Origin: Scytonematopsis contorta HA4267-MV1
GTDB lineage: Bacteria > Cyanobacteriota > Cyanobacteriia > Cyanobacteriales > Nostocaceae
DNA length: 45,077 nucleotides
Reading direction: 5' to 3'
Assembly (NCBI GenBank): GCA_019359035.1
Contig: JAHHIC010000102.1
Location: 1-45,077 of the forward strand
This document shows, piece after piece, positions 17,412 through 25,915 of the stretch (position 1 is its first letter; every line of letters starts with the position of its first letter). Below the pieces are notes generated by a model. That model ran no database searches. It saw only the letters and a list, made by a program, of their open reading frames with translations, and had not been told where the DNA came from. Both the position numbers and the translations under genes were made by a program.

Positions 17412-17598
17412 TATTGATTGTTGACGGTTGACTGGTGGTGTACAAAGACATTGAGACGTTACATGTAACGTCTCTACATTATTTTTGATGGTATATATAT
17501 GTAGTCCGTAAAAGGATGCGACCGTCAACAGTCAACCGTCAACCGTCAACCGTCAACAGTCAATCGTCAACAGTCAACCGTCAACCGTCAACAGTTAA
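17412..17598. repeat. repeat cluster with a 22-bp perfect palindrome
   Basis: Heptamer repeats flank both ends. The longer tract, 17520-17596, has about ten CCGTCAA/CAGTCAA units on the plus strand. In the middle, 17453-17474 is a perfect palindrome with arms GAGACGTTACA/TGTAACGTCTC, followed by TACATT. It belongs to the same family as the 28-bp palindromes at 21891-21918 and 43645-43672. It lies between cyanoP and the Maf gene and could serve as a terminator for the former. Confidence 0.85.
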
Positions 17599-18153
17599 CT
17601 AATAAACTTGGAAAGAATTAACAGACTCTTCAATCATGCGTTTAATTCTAGGCCAGCGTTTTTCGGGAACAGAAGCATTGAAGGTAAAAAGCTTACCCCG
17701 ACTAACAGATACACTAGCAATATTATGTCTTTGGGTCTTATTGGGTAATTTAACCAAATACTCCATTAAATAATATTTTTTGCCATCAACATCTCTTTCA
17801 CCAGCATTAACCAACTCAGCTTCACGTCCGGAGCCTTCGGGAGCGAGAGCATTTTTGCCTAATTTATATCCTACTTCAGATGGAGTACCTAACTCCGGTA
17901 ATGATTTTCCTCCTGGGACGGGACTAATGACAACAGAAACATTTTCACTGACTTCAATCAAATCGTGAAATACAACATCCGGCCCGTTAGCGACTTTAAC
18001 TTGTACCCAGCCATTGGGATATGAAAACTGGTAACCATCATTAGTATCAGCGAAATCTTTTAGTGCAGCAGCAGTTGCAATATCTGGGTTAATCAGACTG
18101 AAACTTGCGACTAGTAGCAAAATCAAAGCAATTCTTTTCCACATTTTAATCAT
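17599..18153 (-). CDS. PsbP-family photosystem II protein (CyanoP)
   Basis: A 184-residue CyanoP/PsbP-domain protein of the thylakoid lumen, associated with photosystem II assembly and oxygen evolution. After a hydrophobic leader (about 7-25) the PsbP fold begins (FADTNDGYQFSYPNGWVQVK) and ends ESVNSFQVY, both family hallmarks; VVFHDLIEVSENVSVVISPV is the conserved second strand pair. CyanoP proteins such as Synechocystis sll1418 are lipoproteins with a lipobox cysteine. Here the leader runs LINPDIATAAALKDF with no cysteine, so an AxA-type signal peptidase I cut and a soluble lumenal form is more likely. The start could also be Met4; the difference is trivial. Confidence 0.9.
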   Translation of the reverse strand: MIKMWKRIALILLLVASFSLINPDIATAAALKDFADTNDGYQFSYPNGWVQVKVANGPDVVFHDLIEVSENVSVVISPVPGGKSLPELGTPSEVGYKLGKNALAPEGSGREAELVNAGERDVDGKKYYLMEYLVKLPNKTQRHNIASVSVSRGKLFTFNASVPEKRWPRIKRMIEESVNSFQVY

Positions 18154-18530
18154 AAAAAACTTCTTGGGAGTTTGGAAACCCAGTGGCTAAAGACCGGGGT
18201 CGTTGACCTCCTTGGGCTGGAATCGACACAAGTTAAGCCTTATATCTCGTCTACATTTTCCCATCAAGAGGGTAAATTTGCGAATGGAAATTAAAGACCA
18301 GTAAAACGGCAAAAATTAAAGTAGCGACAATAACATAATATTTTTATTTTTGCAGCTGCCAATTCCAAATTCAGCGTATAAGATGGAACGACTTTTGCTA
18401 AGCGCTGAAGAGACCTAACCCCCCAACCCCCTTCCCTAATAGGGAAGGGGGGGAAAGACGCTGTTTTTTTGTGAGAGGTGGGTTAGGGATTATTTCTGAG
18501 TCAGGGTCTTTTTATCTACAGGTGAATTTA
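18154..18530. other. intergenic region between cyanoP and the DUF2278 gene
   Basis: A 377-bp divergent gap. It must hold the cyanoP promoter (minus strand) and that of the DUF2278 gene (plus strand). At 18410-18458 it contains one copy of the G/C-rich palindrome GAGACCTAACCCCC...CCCTTCCC...GGGAAGGGGG. Just before the start at 18531, AGGTGA (18520-18525) is a plausible ribosome site. Otherwise I see nothing specific. Confidence 0.6.
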
Positions 18531-19523
18531 ATGGCTTTAAAAAATTACGGTGTTTTAAAATGTAAAGCTTTAGACCGAAAGTTGGGGGAAGGTTCTACTC
18601 CTCATTACCAAGTGCTTGTGACTGATAATAATTTAAAGCACCGTATCGCAATCAACGTAAAATCAAAGCAAAGTCCGTCAGAGCTTCTATATTATGTAGA
18701 TGAAAATTTTCAACATCCAATTCTCAAAGGTTTGGTAGAGTTCGACTACGGTTTTAATGAATTGCAGCGAAAACCAGGTGGGTTAGCTCTTGATTTTATC
18801 CGGGGGAATTTATTCGATACAACAAAAATGAAACCCCTACCTCATAACGTTCCTGGTCCAGATAATGATTTAAATGAGTTAATTGAACTATATATAAGCC
18901 GTGCTTTGAACGCAAATGACGTGACTTTATACGCTTTCGGAGAAAAATGGGGTCCAGAAGAGGATATAAAAGATAAGTATTTTGATTTTCTACCTGGTAA
19001 TGGTATCCACGATATCCATATGAACCAGGGTAGTGTTGGCAAATTTCAAAGAGATAATGGAGTTTGGCAAGACGGAGGACTATTGATTCACTACCCATCT
19101 CGAAGTCAGTGGGTAGGTATATTTTTAACATTCCAATCTCAATCCTTCCATACCGATGATACCAGCGGTGATAGATTAGAGGTAAATATTCCAGCATCTA
19201 AGTCCGCAATTCGGATTATTGCCGCACTGGTAAATCCACTAGATGAGACTGTAAATAAAGAGTCTGTGATGTTAATAAATTCTTCCGCAGAAAAAGTAGA
19301 TATCAGCGGTTGGTCTTTAGCTGATAACCTAAAGCGAAAGCAGCCTCTTAATGGCACAATTAATCCTGGAGATGTACTGAAAGTCTCTTTGGATAAAGAA
19401 AAATTAGTGCTAGATAATTACGGTGGTATTATTACTCTGCTGGATAATAATGGACTAAAAATTGATGGTGTTTCTTATACAAAGGAACAGACCCAACAAC
19501 AAGGTTGGACAATAGTCTTTTAA
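18531..19523 (+). CDS. DUF2278 (YukJ-like) protein with C-terminal lamin-tail-like domain
   Basis: A 330-residue protein. Residues about 1-220 match DUF2278: MALKNYGVLKCKALDRK, HYQVLVTD, INVKSKQSPSELLYYVDENF, GGLALDFIRGNLFD, VPGPDNDLNE and LPGNGIHDIHMNQGS are all family hallmarks. The HDIHMNQG motif and conserved acidic residues suggest a metal- or phosphate-binding site, but the biochemical role is unknown. The last 95 residues (VMLINSSAEKVDISGWSLAD, then LDNYGGIITLLDNNGLKIDG) look like a lamin-tail (LTD) beta-sandwich. I start at the ATG at 18531 with its AGGTGA ribosome site. No signal peptide is seen, so it is probably cytoplasmic. Confidence 0.82.
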   Translation: MALKNYGVLKCKALDRKLGEGSTPHYQVLVTDNNLKHRIAINVKSKQSPSELLYYVDENFQHPILKGLVEFDYGFNELQRKPGGLALDFIRGNLFDTTKMKPLPHNVPGPDNDLNELIELYISRALNANDVTLYAFGEKWGPEEDIKDKYFDFLPGNGIHDIHMNQGSVGKFQRDNGVWQDGGLLIHYPSRSQWVGIFLTFQSQSFHTDDTSGDRLEVNIPASKSAIRIIAALVNPLDETVNKESVMLINSSAEKVDISGWSLADNLKRKQPLNGTINPGDVLKVSLDKEKLVLDNYGGIITLLDNNGLKIDGVSYTKEQTQQQGWTIVF

Positions 19524-19529
19524 TAACCC

Positions 19530-19676
19530 CAAAGAGACCTAACCCCCCTACCCCCCTTCCCTATAAGGGAAGGGGGAAATTATGGGACGCACTATGGAAT
19601 TAATTTATAATATCTAAACTTAATCTTAGCCCCCCTTCCCTTGCAGGGAAGGGGGGTTGGGGGGTTAGGTTCTTTA
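19530..19676. repeat. C/G-rich MITE-like inverted repeat at a convergent junction
   Basis: The left part AGAGACCTAACCCCCC...CCCTTCCC and right part GGGAAGGGGGG...GGGGGGTTAGGT are reverse complements about 145 bp apart, and each also contains its own CCCTTCCC/GGGAAGGG hairpin. The element fills the gap between two convergent genes, and its right end overlaps the phosphatase stop codon (19674-19676). It could work as a bidirectional terminator. Sister copies are at 25762-25915 (whole) and 18410-18458 (half). Confidence 0.8.
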
Positions 19677-21065
19677 CTGAACCTGCAACACCACCAAAGT
19701 CATATCATCAGTACTCTGTGTTTCAGCACCAGTAAATCCCAGTACTTGGTCAAAGAGAAAATCTAAAATTTGTTCTGGATTAGTATAAACTCTACAAGCT
19801 TCTTGAAAACAAGCGACTAAATTTTCTTCTTCAAAGCGGTCACCATTAGGACCAAGTGCATCAGTCAAGCCATCTGTATAATAAATTATTGCATCCCCTG
19901 ATTCCAATTTTACCTGAGCATCTTCATATTGACTATTAGCATCTAAACCAATAAGCATCCCCAAAGTATCTATACGGGTAACAGTTTTAGAAGAAGCGTG
20001 CCACCAAAATGGGGGATTATGGGCAGCATTACTATAAGATAATATCTTTGTTTGGGGGTCATATTCCGAATAAAACATGGTGACAAAGCGGTGGGAATTC
20101 TCCAAATCCGCATACATCACTCGATTCATATTTTGCAAGATTCGTGAAGGTGAGTGATTATGCAGCACTTCTCCCCGTAGCATTCCTCGCATCATTGTCA
20201 TAATTAAACCAGCAGGAACCCCTTTACCCATTACATCACCAATAACTAAAGCCCAACGACAGTCTTTTTTGATAACTTGTGAGTCCTGTAGTAATTGTTC
20301 CTGGTCAGTAGGTATAAAGTCGTAATAATCACCACCTACACGGTTTGCCGGTTTACATCTAGCAGCAAGGGTAACACCGGGAATAGTCGGACATTGACGG
20401 GGTAAAAGCCTTCGTTGAATTTCTGCACCAATTTCTAATTCTTGGTCGAGACGTTCTTTTTTACGTAGTTCAACTTGTAATTCATCGTTTTCGATAGCAA
20501 CTGCGGTTTGGTCTGCAACTAACCGAACTAATTTTTGTCGGGTTTCAGTCCAAGTGTATTCTGGGTCACGACTAAGTACATATAACCATCCCCGCTCTGT
20601 GTGTTTTACCAAAATTGCCGTACCAAAAACTTGCATATCTGGTCCGAGACAGCGATGCATTTGGTCATCCAAAACACCTGTTGCATTAGCAAGGGGAATG
20701 GTATGAGGTATCAGGGTAATTTGACTACTGGCAATTTCCAAAGCTTTACGAATATTTTTGCGCTGACGGCTATCCTGCCAGTGTAGCTGTTCTAACCTGA
20801 CTTGACCGTTGGGTTTATAGAGAAACAATGCACTACCATCTGCATCTGTTACTCTAGTTGCCATTAGGGGAATTAACTCCAAAAACTGATTCAGATTATT
20901 AAAGCTCCTAAGTGCAAACCCTAGAGAACTCAGCAAATCTTGAATCTTGTTTTGTTCCCGGTGCAACCTCGCAACTAATTCTTTGAGTGCCACCACAGGG
21001 GTGACATCCCCAGGATTGCCACTATTACTATCGGTAGGTTGGGAGGGAATTTGGGACACAGGCAC
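19674..21065 (-). CDS. GAF-domain PP2C/SpoIIE-type protein phosphatase (RsbU-like)
   Basis: A 463-residue regulator. A short helical start is followed by a GAF domain at about 45-200 (ADGSALFLYKPNGQVRLEQL to LVADQTAVAIENDEL), a linker helix, then a SpoIIE/PP2C phosphatase domain from about 235. The metal-binding motifs are intact: RVGGDYYDF, VIGDVMGKGVPA, YYTDGLTDA and STDDMTLVVL. Relatives dephosphorylate anti-anti-sigma factors in partner-switching pathways; no such partner is encoded nearby. It is the last gene of a same-strand run DUF502-nusB-ftsY-phosphatase that I recall as conserved in cyanobacteria, but 1 kb of non-coding DNA separates it from ftsY here. Confidence 0.88.
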   Translation of the reverse strand: MPVSQIPSQPTDSNSGNPGDVTPVVALKELVARLHREQNKIQDLLSSLGFALRSFNNLNQFLELIPLMATRVTDADGSALFLYKPNGQVRLEQLHWQDSRQRKNIRKALEIASSQITLIPHTIPLANATGVLDDQMHRCLGPDMQVFGTAILVKHTERGWLYVLSRDPEYTWTETRQKLVRLVADQTAVAIENDELQVELRKKERLDQELEIGAEIQRRLLPRQCPTIPGVTLAARCKPANRVGGDYYDFIPTDQEQLLQDSQVIKKDCRWALVIGDVMGKGVPAGLIMTMMRGMLRGEVLHNHSPSRILQNMNRVMYADLENSHRFVTMFYSEYDPQTKILSYSNAAHNPPFWWHASSKTVTRIDTLGMLIGLDANSQYEDAQVKLESGDAIIYYTDGLTDALGPNGDRFEEENLVACFQEACRVYTNPEQILDFLFDQVLGFTGAETQSTDDMTLVVLQVQ

Positions 21066-22096
21066 AAGCTTATTGCTCTCAAAGTTTAGATAAACAGTTA
21101 GTTGTCGTTTTACTTATAAATACTTTTACAAGATATCGCTAAATCATGTTTAGGCAATCTCTGTCAGTTTAGCAAGAGTATAAAGACGTAGGACACCAGT
21201 TTTAGAAGTATTTGATTTACTTCTTATTTTTATTTAGTGAATATAGAATTTTAAATTCTCTATTTCGCAACATAAGATTGCACAAATAATTTTAGATTAT
21301 GTTAGATTTTTTATTCACTGGGTAGAAACACTCTTTCTGTAGGTGAATCCTTATGTAAATGTAAAATTATTTTGTCATAAATTATATCTCCTAAAACTGG
21401 TTCACTTACAAGCAGATGTTTTATCAAGAATAGCCCCTAAAGGATTTATTTGTTTCATTCGTTTATTACCAAATCATATATCTTACTAGAAAAAATATCT
21501 TGACTAAATAGTCATCAAGTTTAAACAATTAATCAATGGAAACAGAGGGTGTAACACCTAGGGGTTATAGTTATAGTCTCTTATATATTAGACCCATATC
21601 CTTTCCACAGCATTTTAGTCACATGTTATGATTGCCTTTTCTAAAAATAGAAGCAATTGACACAAAAGTTATAACAACAAGACACCACTGTTTTGAACTT
21701 CTTATTTATACCATATGTAAAAACTTCATCATATCACCTCAATTCTTTAAACTACGGGAAGAGAATAATTTTTGTTGACTGTTGACTGTTGACTGTTGAC
21801 TGTTGACTGTTGACGGTTGACTGTTAAATTTGTATTCGATTTATTGTTTGGTGATTAAACTTTTGTTTTAATCGTTCTTACATAGGTATTGTAGAGACGT
21901 GATTAATCACGTCTCTACATTATTTAGAGGTTGGTAGGATAAGTTTTTGATTATTTTCATTGAAATAATAACAGAATCCCTAAATTATGCAATTTATTGA
22001 TTTTAAAAGAAAAAGAAATTAAAGAGTAGGGAGTAGGGAGTGGGGAGTGGGAGGGTAATCATCACCAGTCACCAGTCACCAGTCAACCGTCAACAG
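21066..22096. other. 1.03-kb non-coding stretch between ftsY and the phosphatase gene
   Basis: No convincing gene is present. The first 700 bp is AT-rich and unique-looking. From 21774 to 21830 there are about seven TGTTGAC heptamers. At 21891-21918 a perfect 28-bp palindrome occurs (half-site GTAGAGACGTGATT). At 22023-22050 there is GGGAGTAGGGAGT-type repeat, then ACCAGTC and CCGTCAAC repeats to the ftsY stop. A small open frame at 21537-21635 has no ribosome site or recognisable content. Confidence 0.6.
21891..21918. repeat. perfect 28-bp palindrome (GAGACG family)
   Basis: The half-site GTAGAGACGTGATT is followed immediately by its exact reverse complement with no loop, then by ATT. The copy at 43645-43672 differs only at the symmetrical pair in GACGYGATTA, a compensatory change. 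The pairing thus appears to be preserved. Confidence 0.85.
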
Positions 22097-23698
22097 TCAA
22101 CCACTAAGCAAAGCTTCCACAAACTCATAGCTAGAAAATGGACGGAGGTCTTCCATTCCTTCACCAGCACCGATAAAGCGTATGGGTAAACCTAGTTGTT
22201 GTACTACACCAAGAGCAACGCCTCCTTTTGCGGTGCTATCTAGCTTGGTTAATACTACACCACTTAGCTGAGCAGCCTCGGAAAAAACCTGGGCTTGTCG
22301 CAAACCATTTTGACCTAAGGTGGCATCAAGAACCAACAGTGATTCTACTTTTGCTTTCGGGGCTTTTTTATTTATTATTCTACGGACTTTACTGAGTTCA
22401 TCCATCAAATTCTTCTTATTTTGCAAGCGTCCTGCGGTATCGACTAAGAGTAATTCCGTATCTCTTGCGACAGCTGCGGCAATTGCATCAAATACGACTG
22501 CTGCTGGGTCAGTATTTTTACCAGGATTCGCGACTACTTCTACTCCGCTACGAGTACCCCACACTTTTACTTGTTCTACTGCTGCTGCACGGAATGTGTC
22601 GGCTGCACCTATTAAGCATTTATACCCAGATTTATTGGCTAAATGAGCAAGTTTGCCGATAGTGGTTGTTTTACCTGCACCATTGACTCCAACAATTAGC
22701 CAGATATTAAAATCGCCTTTTTCTGGATAAAAAGAGGTTTTTTGGGAATTTTCTAGCGGAGAATCCAACATGGAGCGAAGAATTTCTTTGAGATAAGCTA
22801 TTGCTTGCTCTGGGGGGAGTGCTTCTTCTTTGAGTTTAGTTTGGAGGGATTGAATAATATAGTCAGTTGCTTCTACCCCGACATCTGCTTGCAGAAGTAA
22901 TGATTCAATTTCTTCTACTCCAGCTTGGTTAAGGGGCCCTTTACCAACAATAGATTTGAGTGTGTTGAGAATTCCTCGACGGGTTTTGCTTAAACCTCGA
23001 CGAAGTTTCTGCAACCAGTTAATTTCTTCAATCGAAACATCTTCTACACGTCTACCCTGTTTAGCTAAAACTTCTGTAGACCACAAAAATCCCTCATCTA
23101 ATCCCTCCTCCAAATCGTCTGAGGAAATTTCTTGGGTTTCTTCTGCTTCTGTTATTGGTAAAGCTGTTGTTGATGTTGTGGGGGTAATTATTTCTGGTTC
23201 TGAGTCGGTTTCAACTACGCTCTGATTTAATTGTTCAAGTCTTGCTTGTCTTTCTGCTGCTGCTCGTTCTAAAAATGATGGAGTTGCTGAAGTTTCTGGT
23301 TCATTTACCTCTGGGGTTGCCAGTTCTGATTCTTCAGTAGCAACACTCACTTCTGACTCCGTAGATTCCACGGTTGTTTCCGCAATCGCTGGTTCAGCAG
23401 TAATGTCTAATACTTCTGACTCATTGCTTTCGGAATTCGCAGCTTCGGTATCTTCATTTACAACGGTATTTGGAAATTCTTCAACGACAGGAGTTTCTGC
23501 AACCCCTGTTTCTTGACGTTGTTGAATGTTTTTATAAGCTGCTTTCGCGTATGCTAATAAATCAACCGTAGTATCAGGTGTTGCTGCATCTGCAACTGTG
23601 GGAGCTTCGGTTGATTCAGTTTCTTGCTTTTCTTGCTTTTCTTCTTCTGGTGTAGAAGAAGACTCATCATATTTACGACGAAACCAATTAAAAGCCAT
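22097..23698 (-). CDS. ftsY: signal recognition particle receptor FtsY
   Basis: The SRP receptor GTPase, which docks ribosome-nascent chain-SRP complexes at the membrane. This 533-residue form has an acidic, Glu/Ser/Thr-rich N-terminal A region (about 1-210), then the N domain and a complete G domain: G1 GVNGAGKTTTIGKLA, DTFRAAA, DTAGRLQNKKNLM, TKLDSTAKGG and the closing GLPIRFIGAGEGMEDLRPF. The A region starts with MAFNWFRRKY, a possible amphipathic membrane anchor. The stop codon TGA is supplied by the adjacent heptamer repeat (GGTTGACTG). It is preceded by nusB on the same strand with an 86-bp repeat-filled gap. Confidence 0.96.
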   Translation of the reverse strand: MAFNWFRRKYDESSSTPEEEKQEKQETESTEAPTVADAATPDTTVDLLAYAKAAYKNIQQRQETGVAETPVVEEFPNTVVNEDTEAANSESNESEVLDITAEPAIAETTVESTESEVSVATEESELATPEVNEPETSATPSFLERAAAERQARLEQLNQSVVETDSEPEIITPTTSTTALPITEAEETQEISSDDLEEGLDEGFLWSTEVLAKQGRRVEDVSIEEINWLQKLRRGLSKTRRGILNTLKSIVGKGPLNQAGVEEIESLLLQADVGVEATDYIIQSLQTKLKEEALPPEQAIAYLKEILRSMLDSPLENSQKTSFYPEKGDFNIWLIVGVNGAGKTTTIGKLAHLANKSGYKCLIGAADTFRAAAVEQVKVWGTRSGVEVVANPGKNTDPAAVVFDAIAAAVARDTELLLVDTAGRLQNKKNLMDELSKVRRIINKKAPKAKVESLLVLDATLGQNGLRQAQVFSEAAQLSGVVLTKLDSTAKGGVALGVVQQLGLPIRFIGAGEGMEDLRPFSSYEFVEALLSG

Positions 23699-23702
23699 TG
23701 TC

Positions 23703-23803
23703 TGGAAGGGGAGTGGGGAGTGGGGAGTGGGGAGTGGGGAAATTAGCAGTCAACCGTCAACCGTCAACCGTCAACAGTCAACAGTCAACCGTCAACAGTT
23801 AAC
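23703..23803. repeat. GGGGAGT and CCGTCAA tandem repeats between nusB and ftsY
   Basis: Four to five GGGGAGTG units are followed by about seven CCGTCAA/CAGTCAA heptamers. The heptamers run into the 3' end of nusB and supply its last codons and stop. Confidence 0.85.
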
Positions 23804-24429
23804 ATTTCGGCTTTTGCTTGTTCGCTGACTCGACGCAATACACCGTTGATAAATCGGAAACCGTCTTCTCCGCTATATCGTTTGGCTAGTTCTACGGCTT
23901 CGTTAATTGCTGGTTTTTCGTGAACGTCTAAAAATTTCATTTCTGCTACGGCAATTCTCAGCATGTCTCTGTCGATTCTTGCTAGTCTTTCTACTTGCCA
24001 GTCTACTAGAGCTGCGGATATTACTTCATCTATTGCTTGTCGATTTTCGTTGACTGTGTTGATTAGGGTAATAACGTAGTCTCTTACTTGTTTTTGGTTG
24101 GACATTGCTATCAATTCAGATAAGTCTACTGTTGCACCTAGTTGATTGATGGCTGTTTGGGTACATTCAACTGCGTCTTTGACCATTTTCCTCACGCTGT
24201 CCATGTTGACGGCACGGGTTTGGCTGGTTAATAGACGGTCGTTACTACGTTGTAATTCGGCTGTCGCGTTCGCTAGGGTTTCCTGAACTTCTTCTTTTAA
24301 GGTGCGTACTGCTTCGATTACTAATCTAGGCATTTGCTCTTCGGTGAACTGTTTGGAACTCGTGGGTAATTGGCTTAGGCTTAAAAGAGCCAATTCACGA
24401 GCTATTTGTTGGGGTGTACGTGCTTGCAT
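23785..24429 (-). CDS. nusB: transcription antitermination factor NusB
   Basis: NusB binds boxA RNA with NusE/S10 and prevents premature termination in rRNA operons. The 214-residue protein is longer than the E. coli form (139) because of a central helical insertion (about 35-110), as usual in cyanobacteria. Family elements are [18 protein letters not shown] at the start, then [40 protein letters not shown] and [10 protein letters not shown]. The last five residues, LTVDG, and the stop are encoded by heptamer repeat DNA rather than by an ordinary gene end. It is downstream of the DUF502 gene and upstream of ftsY on the same strand. Confidence 0.92.
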   Translation of the reverse strand: MQARTPQQIARELALLSLSQLPTSSKQFTEEQMPRLVIEAVRTLKEEVQETLANATAELQRSNDRLLTSQTRAVNMDSVRKMVKDAVECTQTAINQLGATVDLSELIAMSNQKQVRDYVITLINTVNENRQAIDEVISAALVDWQVERLARIDRDMLRIAVAEMKFLDVHEKPAINEAVELAKRYSGEDGFRFINGVLRRVSEQAKAEMLTVDG

Positions 24430-24439
24430 GATTTTGTTA

Positions 24440-24492
24440 AATGTTGACTGTTGACTGTTGACTGTTGACTGATGACTGTTGACTGTTGAGTT
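24440..24492. repeat. TGTTGAC heptamer repeat upstream of nusB
   Basis: Seven tandem TGTTGACTG-like units lie about 10 bp upstream of the nusB start, inside its presumed leader. A second tract on the opposite strand occurs at 24668-24722, so the 282-bp gap is bracketed by inverted heptamer tracts. Confidence 0.8.
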
Positions 24493-24667
24493 ATTTTGAT
24501 TAAGGTTTTTGAATGGGTTTTTGAATGGGGTTAAGATTTTTTTAGTTCATATTTTTATATATTTGGCGATTTTAATCACCACAGCTTTAAGTCGGAAGCG
24601 ATTTATAGAAGATTAAAGCTTACCACTAACTACTTGCAACCAACCACTAATTCGCAACTAGCATAGT

Positions 24668-24722
24668 AGTCAATCGTCAACTGTCAACTGTCAACTGTCA
24701 ACTGTCAGCAGTTAACCGTCAA
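24668..24722. repeat. CAACTGT heptamer repeat at the 3' end of the DUF502 gene
   Basis: Six or so ACTGTCA heptamers in the reverse sense overlap the last codons and stop of the DUF502 gene (…MMVDG-stop). They can pair with the tract at 24440-24492. Confidence 0.8.
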
Positions 24723-25401
24723 CCATCATTTCCAGTTTGCGTTCTTTTGGTAGCGGGAGGTTGGGTAATTGCGCGTTGGATGAGACTATACCTCCAGAGA
24801 CTATAATTTTAAAGGCGTCTTCGATTGACATGGACAGGTTAACTACTTCGTCTTCTGGTACTACTGTGTACCACCCTGTTGTTGGGTTGGGGGTTGTGGG
24901 AATAAAAACGCTCAGCATGGGACGAGACATTTGGGATTGGATTTCGCTACTGATGATACCTGTTACGAAGCCGATTGCCCATATTCCTCGTCGGGGATAT
25001 TCTACTAGTACTACGCGACGAAATTTACTACCGGAATCTTTTAATAGGGTTTCTAGTAGTTGTTTGAGTGTTTTGTATACTTGTCCTGCTAGGGGGATTG
25101 CAGCTAATACTTGCTCTCCTGTTTCTAGTAACCAACGTCCTGCTATGTTTCTGGCCATTAAGCCGATTAAGAGGATACTTAATAAGGGAACTGCTAATCC
25201 TACAAATAAATTCAGTATTTCTACTAGGAAGGGTTGCATTCCTTGAAATGGGTTAAGCTGTTTGGGTATTTTTGTGAGAAAGTTTATTACCCATCCTGCT
25301 ATGGTTATTGTTAACCAAATTGTGGTCGCTAGGGGTATGACTACCAATAATCCTGCTATCAGGTCATTTTTTAAGTCCTGTTTTAAGCGTTCACCTGCCA
25401 A
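24712..25401 (-). CDS. DUF502 family membrane protein
   Basis: A 229-residue integral membrane protein with two helices at about 9-41 (LKNDLIAGLLVVIPLATTIW) and 57-88 (NLFVGLAVPLLSILLIGLMA), then a soluble C-terminal part with VVLVEYPRRGIWAIGFVTG and FIPTTPNPTTGWYTVVP, both characteristic of DUF502. The biochemical function is not established; plant relatives (COV) affect vascular patterning. The last residues, MMVDG, and the stop derive from heptamer repeat. It is first in the DUF502-nusB-ftsY run. A possible ribosome site AAGGAGAA lies just upstream. Confidence 0.85.
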   Translation of the reverse strand: MAGERLKQDLKNDLIAGLLVVIPLATTIWLTITIAGWVINFLTKIPKQLNPFQGMQPFLVEILNLFVGLAVPLLSILLIGLMARNIAGRWLLETGEQVLAAIPLAGQVYKTLKQLLETLLKDSGSKFRRVVLVEYPRRGIWAIGFVTGIISSEIQSQMSRPMLSVFIPTTPNPTTGWYTVVPEDEVVNLSMSIEDAFKIIVSGGIVSSNAQLPNLPLPKERKLEMMVDG

Positions 25402-25761
25402 GACTTTATTCTCCTTTGTTTATGGTTGGCTGTTGACTGTTTTTACTTGATGGTTAATTTTATGGTTATTTTTTACTGGGCAATTAAAAGTTTTTGATTA
25501 GCAACTATTTTGATGGTTGTCTAATCTGATAATTTGTTACTCTTCTTTACTAAAGCTATGAACTATTGTTGCAATTATTATAAAGGATAAATGACTATCT
25601 CGTCGTCGCTCTTTGGTTGCTTATGCTCTGGGATAAGAATTGTTGTTAATTAATTAATGGTTGTAAATAAAATATGGGCAGATTAAAATTCGGTGTTAAA
25701 AATACTCATTATATATAGCTCTTGACATTATAGTTTTATTATGATGCATTCGTGAGAAAAA
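25402..25761. other. intergenic region upstream of the DUF502 gene
   Basis: About 360 bp of AT-rich DNA without an open frame worth calling. It should contain the promoter of the DUF502-nusB-ftsY run (minus strand). One partial heptamer tract occurs at 25424-25440. I see no clear regulatory motif. Confidence 0.5.
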
Positions 25762-25915
25762 AGACCTAACCCCCCCTCCCCCCTTCCCTAAGAGGGAAGG
25801 GGGGTAATTTTTTTCACGTGAAGCAGAGCACAATCTCTCTCCTATACTTTACGTGGTTATTATTTCTTACTCCCCCCTTCCCTTGCAGGGAAGGGGGGTA
25901 GGGGGGTTAGGTCTC
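25762..25915. repeat. C/G-rich MITE-like inverted repeat
   Basis: The left end AGACCTAACCCCCCCTCCCC and right end GGGGGGTTAGGTCT are reverse complements. Each side also carries a CCCTTCCC/GGGAAGGG hairpin. Its total length of about 154 bp matches the copy at 19530-19676. The right end provides the TAG stop codon of the downstream-lying minus-strand glycosyltransferase (25907-25909). The G-runs (GGGAAGGGGGGTAGGGGGG) could form a quadruplex. Confidence 0.8.
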
